Positions 26,659 to 34,910 of a stretch of DNA of 64,000 nt are shown here, in pieces. The notes beneath the pieces were generated by a model. It searched no databases. It worked only from the letters and a program-made list of their open reading frames with translations, and was not told where the DNA came from. The stretch covers positions 310,001 to 374,000 of the forward strand of contig NZ_SNWR01000001.1 in the NCBI RefSeq assembly GCF_004362215.1. Direction: 5' to 3'. Position numbers and translations under genes: made by a program. Each line of letters opens with the position of its first letter. Position 1 is the first letter of the stretch. The stretch comes from Paractinoplanes brasiliensis. GTDB taxonomy: Bacteria > Actinomycetota > Actinomycetes > Mycobacteriales > Micromonosporaceae.

Positions 26659-29058
26659 CTACCTGGAGCCGCTGTCGAGGGACCAGTCGCGGACCTCGGG
26701 CATGTCCTCCAGGTGCTCGACGACGTAGGCCTCGTGACGCCGCAGCTGCGCCTCGCACCAGGCCTTGAGGTCGGCCGCGCCGCGGGGCAGACGGTGGGCG
26801 TTGTTGATCGCGTCCATCACCAGGTGGTAACGCGACGCCTTGTTCCGCACCGTCATGTCGAACGGGGTCGTCGTGGTGCCCTGCTCGATGAAACCCCGCA
26901 CCCGGAACCGGTCAGCGTCCGGCCGCCCGTGCACCAGCTGGTGAATCGCACCCGGATAACCATGGAACGCGAACACCACATCGACGGTGTCGGTGAACAA
27001 CTCGGTGAACTGGGTCTCGCTCATACCGTGCGGGTGATCCTTGGGACGCGGCAACGTCATCAAATCGACAACGTTGACCACCCGGACCTTGAAACCGGGC
27101 AACCGGTCCCGCAAGATCTGCGCCGCCGCGACCGTCTCCATCGTGACCACATCCCCGGCACAGGCCAGCACGATATCCGGGTCACTGGCGCCGTCGTCAG
27201 TACCGGCCCAGTCCCAGATCCCGGCACCACGGGTGCAATGCTCGATCGCCTCGTCCATGCCCAGATACTGCAACTGCGGCTGCTTGTCGATCACGATCAA
27301 GTTGATGTAGGACCGCGACCGGAAACAATGGTCGGCCACCGACAACAGGCAGTTCGCGTCCGGCGGCAAATACACCCGCGAGACGTCCCCACGCTGGGTC
27401 AGCACATTCTGAATCAACCCGGGACCCTGATGACTGAAACCGTTGTGATCATTACGCCACGCCGTCGAGGTGAGCAACACATTGAAACTCGGCACCTTCG
27501 CCCGCCACGGCAGATTCTTCGCCTCCTGCAACCACTTACCGTGCTGCACCGTCTGCGACGCACTGACCATCGCGAACGCCTCATAGGTAGCGAACATGCC
27601 ATGCCGGCCGGTCAGGTTGTACCCCTCCAACCAACCATGACAGTTGTGCTCACTGAGCACCTCCATCACCCGGCCATCCCGGCTCAGCGCCACATCACCG
27701 TCGTACACCTTCTCCATGAAGGCACGATCAGACACCTCGAACACCGCACCGAGCCGGTTACTGTTCGTCTCGTCCGGACAGAACAACCGGAACCGGTCGT
27801 CGTTGCGGGCATAGATGTCACGCATCATCTCCCCGAGCCGGCGGGTCGACTCGGCCCGCCCGGTGGCCGGCTGCTTCACCTCGACCGCGTAGTCCCGGAA
27901 GTCGGGCATGTCCAGCTCACGGGTGACCAGGCCGCCGTTGGCGTGCGGGCTGGCGCTCATCCGCAGATCGCCCTCGGGCGCTTGCTCGCGAACCAGTGCG
28001 ACGGGCGCCCCGGCGTCGTCGAACAGCTCCTCCGGCCGGTACGAGCGGAGCCACTGCTCGAGCAGCGCAAGATGCGACGGGTTGTCCCGGACACCGGACA
28101 GCGGCACCTGGTGCGACCGCCACGTGCCGGTGACCTGCACGCCGTCGACCTCGTCGGGGCCCGTCCAGCCCTTCGGCGACCGCAGGACGATCAACGGCCA
28201 GACCGGCCTTGTCCCGTCCCATTCGCCGGCACGGGCGGCGGTCTGGATGGCGCGGATGCGTCCCCACGCCTGAGCGAGGGCGGCGGCGAACCGGATGTGC
28301 ATGCCGGGCAGGTCCTGGCCGGACACCTCGATGACGTCGTAGCCGTGGCCGCGCAGTAGTTCCTGCACCTCGTCGGCGTGCTTGCGGCCGAGCACGGTCG
28401 GGCCGGAGATCTTGGCGTCGTTGAGGTGCAGGATCGGCAGCACCGCGCCGTCGCGGGCCGGGTTGATGAACGACACGCCCTTCCACGAGCCCTCGAGCGG
28501 GCCGGTCTCGGCCTCGCCGTCGCCGACCACCGCGATCGCCAGCAGGTCGGGGTTGTCCATGACCGCGCCGAACGCGTGCACAAGCACGTAGCCCAGCTCG
28601 CCGCCCTCGTGGATCGAGCCGGGCGTGGTCACCGACACGTGGCTCGGGATGCCGCCCGGGCTCGAGAACTGGCGGAACAGCTTGCGCAGGCCCGGCTCGT
28701 CGAGGGTGACCTCCGGATAGACCTCGGAATAGGTGCCCTCCAGGTAGCCGGCAGCGACCAGCGCGGGACCGCCGTGCCCGGGGCCGGTCAGATAGATCGC
28801 CTGCTGGCCGGTGTGCCGGATCAGCCGCGACACATGCGCGTAGATCAGCGACAGACCCGGACTGGTCCCCCAGTGACCGAGCAGCCGCGGTTTGATGTGC
28901 TCGGCGGTCAGCCCCTCACGCAGCAGCGGATTGGCCTTGAGGTAGATCTGGCCGATGGTCAGGTAGTTGGCCGCGCGCCACCAGGCGTCGAGGCGAGCCA
29001 GTTCGGTCTCGTCAGGCTCGGCGAGGGTCTGCAGCAGGTCGGACACAACCGAGGTCAC
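26659..29058 (-). CDS. xfp: Xylulose 5-phosphate/fructose 6-phosphate phosphoketolase
   Basis: A 799-residue thiamine diphosphate enzyme of normal family length. It cleaves xylulose 5-P or fructose 6-P with phosphate into acetyl phosphate and glyceraldehyde 3-P or erythrose 4-P. Family landmarks include LLGHWGTSPGLSLIYAH, TGPGHGGPALVA, VVGDGEAETGPLEGSW (the TPP-Mg motif), ARNDDRFRLFCPDETNSNR and TSTAWRNDHNGFSHQGPG. Start is GTG 29058 after GAAAGGGAATC. Acetyl phosphate can yield ATP through acetate kinase without oxidation, which fits hypoxic metabolism. A palindrome of the dormancy-box type lies 87 bases upstream. Confidence 0.96.
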   Translation of the reverse strand: MTSVVSDLLQTLAEPDETELARLDAWWRAANYLTIGQIYLKANPLLREGLTAEHIKPRLLGHWGTSPGLSLIYAHVSRLIRHTGQQAIYLTGPGHGGPALVAAGYLEGTYSEVYPEVTLDEPGLRKLFRQFSSPGGIPSHVSVTTPGSIHEGGELGYVLVHAFGAVMDNPDLLAIAVVGDGEAETGPLEGSWKGVSFINPARDGAVLPILHLNDAKISGPTVLGRKHADEVQELLRGHGYDVIEVSGQDLPGMHIRFAAALAQAWGRIRAIQTAARAGEWDGTRPVWPLIVLRSPKGWTGPDEVDGVQVTGTWRSHQVPLSGVRDNPSHLALLEQWLRSYRPEELFDDAGAPVALVREQAPEGDLRMSASPHANGGLVTRELDMPDFRDYAVEVKQPATGRAESTRRLGEMMRDIYARNDDRFRLFCPDETNSNRLGAVFEVSDRAFMEKVYDGDVALSRDGRVMEVLSEHNCHGWLEGYNLTGRHGMFATYEAFAMVSASQTVQHGKWLQEAKNLPWRAKVPSFNVLLTSTAWRNDHNGFSHQGPGLIQNVLTQRGDVSRVYLPPDANCLLSVADHCFRSRSYINLIVIDKQPQLQYLGMDEAIEHCTRGAGIWDWAGTDDGASDPDIVLACAGDVVTMETVAAAQILRDRLPGFKVRVVNVVDLMTLPRPKDHPHGMSETQFTELFTDTVDVVFAFHGYPGAIHQLVHGRPDADRFRVRGFIEQGTTTTPFDMTVRNKASRYHLVMDAINNAHRLPRGAADLKAWCEAQLRRHEAYVVEHLEDMPEVRDWSLDSGSR

Positions 29059-29138
29059 GGCGATTCCCTTTCAGCGGATCTTTGTCGTCGTATCGAACCT
29101 AAGGCGTGGTTGTCTGCTTCCGTAGGGCCGCAAGCCGC

Positions 29139-29159
29139 GGCCGAAAGGACTTTCGGCCC
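29139..29159. promoter_or_regulatory. DevR/OsdR-like palindrome upstream of phosphoketolase
   Basis: GGCCGAAAG-GA-CTTTCGGCC is a perfect inverted repeat (29139-29158). The offset 14-mer AGGACTTTCGGCCC (29146-29159) matches the dormancy-box pattern. It lies 80-100 bases before the phosphoketolase start, downstream of the small membrane protein gene. A rho-independent terminator for that small gene is an alternative reading of the same hairpin. Confidence 0.5.
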
Positions 29160-29210
29160 TGCGGGACGGGACTTCCCGAACCCTCGCCGGCCACCGCCTG
29201 GGCGGCAATG

Positions 29211-29414
29211 TCAGCCGGAGATGAATCGGAACAGGTCGTAGACCATGAAGGCAGGCCAGACAAAAGCCTTCAACATGCCGATTACGCCCTCCCCGAAACC
29301 GTTCGCCTGACTGACGTAGTACACCAGGGCGCCGATCATGCCGAGGCCGTAGACGGCGTTGCCGCCGCCACCGGCGCCGCGAACCACACGCTGGCGTCGC
29401 ATCGTGTCGCTCAT
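29211..29414 (-). CDS. Small membrane protein of unknown function
   Basis: A 67-residue protein: basic, glycine-rich N terminus (MRRQRVVRGAGGGG) then two hydrophobic segments (AVYGLGMIGALVYYVSQ and GMLKAFVWPAFMVYDLFRF). ATG 29414 has AGAGAAAGG well placed upstream. Similar short proteins occur in actinobacteria without assigned function. It lies in the same direction as and 152 bp upstream of the phosphoketolase gene. Confidence 0.7.
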   Translation of the reverse strand: MSDTMRRQRVVRGAGGGGNAVYGLGMIGALVYYVSQANGFGEGVIGMLKAFVWPAFMVYDLFRFISG

Positions 29415-29812
29415 GGGAAGAACCTTTCTCTGCGCTGGAACCGGGCACCTTCACCGTGCCCTCCCACCGCCCCGCCGGGCAGAGTCGTTGTGCCCGTTCC
29501 ACAGTGACCGGCCGGCAGCCGAGGAAAACCAATGACGGGCATTCCGCCAACGCTACGAAATCTCCATTCGTCTACGCAGCGCAATCACACAAATAACGAT
29601 CGTCACGCATTGTTCGGAGAACCGTTTCCCTATTGATCGCGGCCGATTGCGATTCGCGCCATTCGCGTTTCCGCGCCGCCCGCGCGGGACCAAATACCCT
29701 GTCCCACCGACTTGCGCCGGCGCAATTATCGCACTTAGGGGCGTCCATCGGACGGCCATTCCCGAACTCGGCGCCGTACCGCGATGACCCCACCGTCCGA
29801 AAGGAGCATGCC
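29415..29812. other. 398-bp divergent intergenic region with a lower-GC core
   Basis: Separates the small membrane protein (minus) from the hypothetical gene at 29813 (plus). GGGCAC-7-GTGCCC (29442-29460) is an inverted repeat 28 bases upstream of the small gene. The stretch about 29560-29660 is clearly richer in A+T than its surroundings, typical of promoters. No gene was seen. Confidence 0.45.
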
Positions 29813-30340
29813 ATGACCGAACACTTCGATCCCAACATCCCGCCGGCAGGCGAGACCGACCCCTGCATCGAGGGAGATTTCGTCGGACCCGTCGTCGTTC
29901 TCGAAAAGCCGGCTCTCGGCAAGGGGAACCTCGTCATCGACCGGACGAAGCCGTTCGACATCAAGGTCAAGTGGCACGTCTTCGGCAACCTGGTCCCGCT
30001 GTGGCTGACGGCGCTGTCCAAGGAGACCGACAAGTGGATCGTGACTGCGTACGTGGAGTCGCAAGGACCCGGAACGGAGAAAGCGCTGGCCAAGGCTGAA
30101 GTAGCTCTGGGCGGGCCACGGTTCACCCTCGACGAGTACTACGAGGCCACGATCACCGTTCCTGCCGGCACACTGGACTCTTCTTTCTCCAGTTCCGAGA
30201 CAGAGTCCGGCGTGTACAAGATTGTCGTGACCGCCTTCCTCGACTCGAAGATCAGCAGCGTCGTGAACTTCGACGTGCTCGGATCGATCGAGGGCCCGAT
30301 CATCAAGGTGGAGGAGCCAGAACTCGCCGCCAAGGCCTAG
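29813..30340 (+). CDS. Hypothetical protein, probably all-beta
   Basis: A 175-residue acidic protein with no signal peptide or membrane segment. ATG 29813 follows GAAAGGAGC. The sequence alternates hydrophobic and polar residues (FDIKVKWHVFGNLVPLWL, VYKIVVTAFLDSKISSVVNF), suggesting a beta-sandwich. It ends in a charged tail (IKVEEPELAAKA). I do not recognise a family. A clear terminator hairpin follows 34 bases after the stop, so it is a single-gene unit. Confidence 0.7.
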   Translation: MTEHFDPNIPPAGETDPCIEGDFVGPVVVLEKPALGKGNLVIDRTKPFDIKVKWHVFGNLVPLWLTALSKETDKWIVTAYVESQGPGTEKALAKAEVALGGPRFTLDEYYEATITVPAGTLDSSFSSSETESGVYKIVVTAFLDSKISSVVNFDVLGSIEGPIIKVEEPELAAKA

Positions 30341-30373
30341 CAGCACCCCGATCCAGCAGCATGTGCCCATCAC

Positions 30374-30403
30374 GCCCGTCCGGAGCAGGAGCCCCGGACG
30401 GGC
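30374..30403. terminator. Terminator after the hypothetical gene at 29813
   Basis: Perfect 10-base arms GCCCGTCCGG (30374-30383) and CCGGACGGGC (30394-30403) with a 10-base loop, 34 bases past the stop. Confidence 0.7.
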
Positions 30404-30687
30404 TACCGTCATGGTCGATGCGTCCGAGCGGCAGCCGCTGCCCGTCGGTGCGTTGAGGGTCTCTGTGACGGTAGGTATCACCTTGATCCCACCACTACGC
30501 AGTGTGTCGACAACGACAGCGTCGCCTGAGTCCGGCTGCCGGTTGACCCTGCGGCTCCTTCCGAATCGGTAATCAACTTCCGGCGTGGCAGAGGGCCCGG
30601 GGTGACGGGCCCGAAGCACCTGGCGCCCCCGATCCGGGACGTGGTTACCGTCGAGGCGAGAGGTCTCTGAGCTGAGGAGGCTGTGTC
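30404..30687. other. Intergenic region without a recognised gene
   Basis: Holds the promoter of the hypothetical gene at 30688. Two GGGCCC palindromes stand 14 bases apart (GGGCCCGGGGTGACGGGCCC, about 30594-30613), reminiscent of a doubled dormancy box but not matching its spacing. Nothing else was seen. Confidence 0.35.
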
Positions 30688-31218
30688 ATGACCATGAACC
30701 TCATCCGCATCCTCGACCCGGACACCGGTGAAACCGTCCGTGTGTGCCACGGCCCGTCCCCCACCGGCGTCTGCCCGATGGCCGGTCCCGACGGCGTCGT
30801 GCCATGCGCCGGCCTGCTGATCGCGCCCTCTCGACCCGATCCCGAGTACTGGCCGCTTCCGATCCCGGCCGGATACCGCCACTGCGACGTGATCTGGAAC
30901 GAACGCGCCCGTTCGGGATTGAACAAGGCCGAGCAGGCGCGGGAACAGTGGCAGGCCGGCCTGACCCGCGAGGTCCAACGGGTACGGTACCTGGCCTCCG
31001 CCAAAGATCCGCGGTACCGGAAAATGACGGAGCGCGAACTCGAGAAGACTGCCCTCTGGCGCTGGCGGCTCACCGGCGAGGCGCAGTCTCTGCGCCGCTC
31101 GGAGGAGAAGAACGAACGGCAGGCCGAGGCCTATCTGGCCTTCGTCAAGTTCCGGCGGACCTCAGGCTCGAGCAGACCGGTTTCCCTGACCGCCCGGAAC
31201 AGCCGAACGTCGCCGTGA
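30688..31218 (+). CDS. Hypothetical protein with a cysteine-rich N-terminal segment
   Basis: A 176-residue protein starting at ATG 30688 with TGAGGAGG well placed upstream. Cysteines C20, C29, C40 and C66 in VCHGPSPTGVCPMAG, VVPCAGLL and YRHCDVIW could form a metal site. The second half is long, helical and basic (LNKAEQAREQWQAGL, LRRSEEKNERQAEAYLAF). I do not recognise the family. A small nucleic-acid-binding or zinc protein is possible, but this is only a guess. Confidence 0.65.
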   Translation: MTMNLIRILDPDTGETVRVCHGPSPTGVCPMAGPDGVVPCAGLLIAPSRPDPEYWPLPIPAGYRHCDVIWNERARSGLNKAEQAREQWQAGLTREVQRVRYLASAKDPRYRKMTERELEKTALWRWRLTGEAQSLRRSEEKNERQAEAYLAFVKFRRTSGSSRPVSLTARNSRTSP

Positions 31219-31324
31219 GAAGCCTCGCCGCCCTGCCCTCAACGGCAGAGGCCGGCGTCGTCGGGCGCTGCGGAGAACGCCCACAGTGAGTCGCGCACGG
31301 TGGTGGCCACGCCAGGAGGCTGGT

Positions 31325-32296
31325 TCAGCGGTGCGGGGGCGGTGTGCTGGAGGTGGCGGCCGGGCCGCCGGGTGCGGCGGTGGTGTCACGAGTGGTGCGC
31401 AGGCTCCAGACGATCGACACCGCGATCGTCACGACAACAACGCCGAGGGTGACCGGGATGGGCAGTTTGCCGACCGGGGTCTCGGACAGGATCAGCTTGA
31501 CGCCCGCGAAGGCCAGCAGGACGGCGAGACCGTAGTGCAGGTGCACGAAGCGGCGCAAAAGACCGGCCAGGCAGAAGTACAGGCTGCGTAGGCCGAGGAT
31601 GGCGAAGGCGTTCGCGGTCCACACGATGAAGGTGCTGGTGGTGATGGCCAGGATCGCCGCGACGCTGTCGACAGCGAAGATCAGATCGGTGGCCTCGACT
31701 GTGATCAGCACGACGAAAAGCAGGGTGGCGACGCGTTCGCCCTTGATGCGGGTGAAGAACTTGTCGCCGTGGTAGGCCGGGTCGGTCGGGATGACCTTGC
31801 GGAACAGGCGGACGACCGGGTTGCGGTCCGGTGGGGTCTGCTCGTCGTGGCGGAACGCCATCTTGTGGCCGGTATAGATGAGAAACGCGCCGAACAGGTA
31901 GGCGGTCCAAAAGAAGGTCTCGAGCAATTCAGCGCCGGCGAAGATGAAGACCAGCCGGAACAGCAGGGCGCCGATGACACCCCAGAACAGCACCTTGTGC
32001 TGGAACGCGGCCGGGACGGCGAAGTAGCCGAAGATCAGCGCGAAGACGAACACATTGTCGATCGACAGCGCTTTCTCGATCAGATAGCCGGCGTAGTAGG
32101 CGCCGGCCACATCACCGCCCTGCCAGGCCCACAGGACCACACCGAACAACAGGCCCGCGGCGATCCAGACACCGGACCAGATCGCCGCCTCGCGGAAGCC
32201 GATGACGTGGTTGTCGCGGTGCAGGAACAGGTCGACGGCGAGCATCGCGGCCACCGCGACCATGAGCACTGCCCAGATCCACCATGAGACGGTCAA
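31325..32296 (-). CDS. TerC/Alx-family membrane protein
   Basis: A 323-residue polytopic protein with the TerC signature GYLIEKALSIDNVFVFALIF and a second conserved stretch VEATDLIFAVDSVAAILAIT. The acidic residues within helices are the family's presumed metal site. Characterised members export Mn2+ or contribute to tellurite resistance; Mn2+ export is the more likely role. Start is TTG 32296 with GAGAGG upstream. A long hairpin precedes the ribosome site. The C terminus is a low-complexity Pro/Thr/Ala tail. Confidence 0.88.
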   Translation of the reverse strand: MTVSWWIWAVLMVAVAAMLAVDLFLHRDNHVIGFREAAIWSGVWIAAGLLFGVVLWAWQGGDVAGAYYAGYLIEKALSIDNVFVFALIFGYFAVPAAFQHKVLFWGVIGALLFRLVFIFAGAELLETFFWTAYLFGAFLIYTGHKMAFRHDEQTPPDRNPVVRLFRKVIPTDPAYHGDKFFTRIKGERVATLLFVVLITVEATDLIFAVDSVAAILAITTSTFIVWTANAFAILGLRSLYFCLAGLLRRFVHLHYGLAVLLAFAGVKLILSETPVGKLPIPVTLGVVVVTIAVSIVWSLRTTRDTTAAPGGPAATSSTPPPHR

Positions 32297-32307
32297 CGGA
32301 AACCTCT

Positions 32308-32348
32308 CGACCAGCCGAACCCGCCCCGGCGGGTCGGCGTGCTGGTCG
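32308..32348 (-). promoter_or_regulatory. Long hairpin in the leader of the TerC gene
   Basis: Outer arms CGACCAGC (32308-32315) and GCTGGTCG (32341-32348) pair, and the inner GC-rich arms pair with one bulge. The hairpin sits directly before the ribosome-binding region of the TerC gene. TerC-family genes are often controlled by Mn2+ riboswitches (yybP-ykoY), but I could not match that consensus here. Confidence 0.35.
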
Positions 32349-32582
32349 AAGGTCTCCCCGGGGCCACCGCACCGGTGGCTGCGCCGCCGGAACCCGGATC
32401 GGCCGAGTCCGTACTGACGACGACGCGTCGAGCGCTTGGGTACTCCCCCTCGAACTACGATCTATGATTCACGAAGTGGAAGTCGTATGACAATGGACTG
32501 GGGCTGTGGACAAGCTGAGAGTTTCACGTCTTCGCGTGCGTATATTGGGAAGCGTTGTCCGCCGCACGACCATAGGGATGTC

Positions 32583-32894
32583 ATGACCGCTGAGGCCGGA
32601 CCGGTGCGCGCCGGGAAGGCGTGGACGTTTCTGACCAACCATGCCCATGTCCTGCTGAGCATTGCCCGCGATCCGAGCATCCGGCTGCGGGAGGTCGCCG
32701 AGGTCGTCGGCATCACGGAACGCGCCGCCCAGAGCATCGTGGCCGACCTTGAAGCCGCCGGCTACCTGCGACACGAACGCGTCGGGCGCCGCAACCAGTA
32801 CACGGTCAACCCCGCCGGCCGGTTCCGGCACCCCGCGGAGGCGGACCACCACATCGGCGACCTGGTCGCGCTGTTCACCACACCCGGGACGTAG
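32583..32894 (+). CDS. Small winged-helix (MarR-like) transcriptional regulator
   Basis: A 103-residue protein that is essentially one winged-helix domain: LLSIARDPSIRLREVAEVVG, ITERAAQSIVADLEAAGYLR, then the wing HERVGRRNQYTVNP. ATG 32583 follows ATAGGGATG. A less GC-rich upstream region with TATATT (about 32546) looks like its promoter. It is convergent with an AhpD-like gene; the target is not evident. Confidence 0.8.
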   Translation: MTAEAGPVRAGKAWTFLTNHAHVLLSIARDPSIRLREVAEVVGITERAAQSIVADLEAAGYLRHERVGRRNQYTVNPAGRFRHPAEADHHIGDLVALFTTPGT

Positions 32895-32982
32895 GCACAG
32901 CCCTCTTCCAGGCGGCCGTCGACCGAGAACTCCTTACGACGACCCACACCGCGCAGTAGCTTCCGGATGGCGTCCGGCCCGG

Positions 32983-33345
32983 TCAGGCCCCTTGCTCCTT
33001 GCTCTGCTTCTCGTAGAACTCCTGGAAGGCGTCGAACGCTCGAGCGCCGTAGACGGTGGCCGGGCCGCCGTTCATCAGAAAGGTCACTCCGATCGCCTCG
33101 GCTGCCTCGGCGGGGGTGGCGCCGTGCCGGACAGAAGCGTGAGCGTGGGCGGCGATGCAGCCGTCGCACTCCTTGCTGACCGCGATCGCCAACGCGATCA
33201 ACTCTTTCGTCTTGGCGTCCAATGCACCGGCGGCCAGGGCGGTGTCGTGAAGCTCACGGTAGCCGCGGTACACCTCCGGGATCGCCTGGCGTAGCGCACG
33301 GGTGGGGGCCCGCAGCGCGTCGCGGACCGCTGTGCCGTTGCCCAT
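32983..33345 (-). CDS. AhpD-like carboxymuconolactone decarboxylase-family protein
   Basis: A 120-residue all-alpha protein with the AhpD-type redox motif KECDGCIAAHAHASV (E-x-x-x-C-x-x-C-x-x-x-H form). Such proteins act as thiol peroxidases or disulfide reductase partners, in contrast to the cysteine-free decarboxylases of the same fold. ATG 33345 has GAGGAGAG upstream; a longer frame to 33570 is unlikely. The catalytic cysteine pair suggests a part in oxidative-stress defence. Confidence 0.88.
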   Translation of the reverse strand: MGNGTAVRDALRAPTRALRQAIPEVYRGYRELHDTALAAGALDAKTKELIALAIAVSKECDGCIAAHAHASVRHGATPAEAAEAIGVTFLMNGGPATVYGARAFDAFQEFYEKQSKEQGA

Positions 33346-33826
33346 GGTGTCTCTCCTCAACGAGATCGGATACCACTCGGGCAAGCTTCGCTGATGGGCC
33401 GGCGCACGTCTGGTGCCGTAGGGCCTCAACCGGCAGGACATCGGACCGGGTTCGCGGATCACGACAGGCGGACGTCCCTTTTCCTCCGGGCGACCGGCAC
33501 ATGCGGGCAGTACCGCCCAGAGCGTCTGCTGCTGAGGACGCCGGCGCCGCCTGACCGGTCGACGACGCACGTCTGCGCGGGTCGCGCCTCGCTTCTCCCC
33601 CGGCCTGAGCCGATTCCCGGGCGGCAGGCTTCCGGCCGCTGCCCGGCCTGGAGACCAGGCGTGCCCAGACGGTGCCGCGGCCGGTCGACGGCAGCCCGGC
33701 GCCGGCCCGCGACACCCCCGTGATCACCACCCGGCCTTTTCTCCACACGGTCTCCATGCCGGTTGCACACCCCCGCCACCCCGGCGGCCCACAGTGAAGG
33801 TGTCAACAGCAAGCAAGGGAGAAGTC
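33346..33826. other. 481-bp intergenic region without a convincing gene
   Basis: Separates divergent AhpD-like and DUF2202 genes. Open frames on both strands (for example 33459-33812 minus) are Arg/Gly/Pro-rich shadows. A weak dormancy-like site AGGACATCGGACCG lies at 33435-33448, 89 bases before the AhpD-like start. Otherwise nothing was recognised. Confidence 0.4.
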
Positions 33827-34519
33827 ATGAAGACCATCACCCGCCGCGCGGCCACGCTGGTGGCAGCCGGCACGCTCGGCCTCGGCGGACTGGCGGTCGC
33901 GGCCCCCGCACTGGCCGGCAACGGCCCCTTCGGCACCGGCCCGGCCGGCACCGCCACCGCGAGCCCCGCCACTCCCGGCAACGGCATGGGCATGGGATCC
34001 AGGTACGGCATGGGATCCGGGTACGGCATGGGATCCGGCGACGGCGTCTGCAACCAGCTGCCGGTCACCGCGCAGCAGGGCACGCTGTCCGCCGCGCAGA
34101 AGGCCACGCTGGCGTCCATGGCCCAGGAGGAGAAGCTCGCGCACGACCTGTACGCCGCGTTCGCCGCCCGCTACGACGCGGTCGTCTTCGACCACATCGC
34201 CCGCGCGGAGAGCCGGCACCAAGCCGTGGTCCGCACGCTGCTGCAGCGCTACGGCATCACCGACCCGACCGCGAACCAGCCGGCCGGCACCTTCACCGAC
34301 AAAGCCGTGCAGGCCACCTACGACAAGCTGCTCGCACAGGGCCGGCAAAGCCAAGCCGCCGCGCTGGCCGCAGGGCAGCAGGTGGAACGCGACGACATCG
34401 CCGCCCTCAAGACGGCCGCCACCGGGCTGACCGCCCCCGACGTCAAACAGGTCTACGCCAACCTGCTCGCGGCGTCGCAGCGGCACCTGACCGCATTCAC
34501 CCGTTGGGCAGCCCGATAA
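33827..34519 (+). CDS. Secreted DUF2202 (ferritin-like) protein
   Basis: A 230-residue protein with a Sec signal peptide (basic start KTITRRAA, hydrophobic stretch, AxA-type site near PALAGN). A Gly/Met-rich linker follows, then a DUF2202 four-helix domain (about 90-230). That domain shows EEKLAHDLYAAF, FDHIARAESRHQAVV and a late acidic/His segment (QRHLTAF), the ligand pattern of ferritin-like folds. ATG 33827 has AAGGGAGAAG upstream. Function unknown; a metal-related periplasmic or surface role is plausible. It is convergent with a CsoR-family repressor and a two-component pair whose sensor also has a Met-rich loop. Confidence 0.82.
   Translation: MKTITRRAATLVAAGTLGLGGLAVAAPALAGNGPFGTGPAGTATASPATPGNGMGMGSRYGMGSGYGMGSGDGVCNQLPVTAQQGTLSAAQKATLASMAQEEKLAHDLYAAFAARYDAVVFDHIARAESRHQAVVRTLLQRYGITDPTANQPAGTFTDKAVQATYDKLLAQGRQSQAAALAAGQQVERDDIAALKTAATGLTAPDVKQVYANLLAASQRHLTAFTRWAAR
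33989..34042 (+). repeat. Three tandem 18-bp repeats coding for Gly/Met-rich hexamers
   Basis: Three near-identical 18-mers (33989-34006, 34007-34024, 34025-34042, consensus GGCATGGGATCCGGGTAC) encode repeats of about GMGSGY in the linker of the DUF2202 protein. They probably expand and contract by slippage. Confidence 0.85.
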
Positions 34520-34526
34520 CAACCCG

Positions 34527-34555
34527 GTGGCAGGGCGACTCTGCCGCCCTGCCAC
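34527..34555. terminator. Bidirectional terminator between DUF2202 and CsoR-family genes
   Basis: Perfect 11-base arms (34527-34537 and 34545-34555) around ACTCTGC, eight bases beyond the DUF2202 stop and downstream of the convergent CsoR-family gene. Confidence 0.75.
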
Positions 34556-34622
34556 GGCCGACTGCTGCCCCGGGGCCCGGACCGGGCTGTGCAGCGACCA
34601 GCAACCGACCGGTGGAAACGCT

Positions 34623-34892
34623 CTACGCCAGGGACAGGAAGAGCTTCTCCATTTGCTCCAGGTTGGCGCTCTGATCCTCGCCGTCCTCGGCCGCGGCCAC
34701 GCACTGCTGCAACCCGCTGGCGATGATTTTGAAGCCGGCCCGGTCGAGCGCCCTGGAGACCGCGGCCAACTGCGTCACGACGTCAGCGCAGTCGCGGCCC
34801 TCCTCCAGCATGCCGATGACGCCACGGATCTGGCCCTCGGCGCGGCGCAGCCGCTTGATCACGTCACCCGTCGCGGTCTGGTCGACCTGCAT
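34623..34892 (-). CDS. CsoR/CstR-family metal- or persulfide-sensing repressor
   Basis: An 89-residue all-helical repressor (DUF156 family). IKRLRRAEGQIRGVIGMLEE and DCADVVTQLAAVSRALDRAG are typical. Copper sensors of this family use Cys-His-Cys (C36, H61, C65 in M. tuberculosis CsoR). Here C35 and C64 are present but the histidine position is glycine (G60), so Cu(I) sensing is doubtful. The two-cysteine form resembles CstR persulfide sensors. ATG 34892 has AAGGAGCG upstream. It lies 18 bp after the sensor kinase gene, in one operon with the response regulator. Confidence 0.88.
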   Translation of the reverse strand: MQVDQTATGDVIKRLRRAEGQIRGVIGMLEEGRDCADVVTQLAAVSRALDRAGFKIIASGLQQCVAAAEDGEDQSANLEQMEKLFLSLA

Positions 34893-34910
34893 CCCGCACG
34901 CTCCTTGTTG

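Noticed and set aside
26647..28359. 570-codon plus-strand open frame
   Set aside because: Antisense shadow of phosphoketolase, with no ribosome site or domain.
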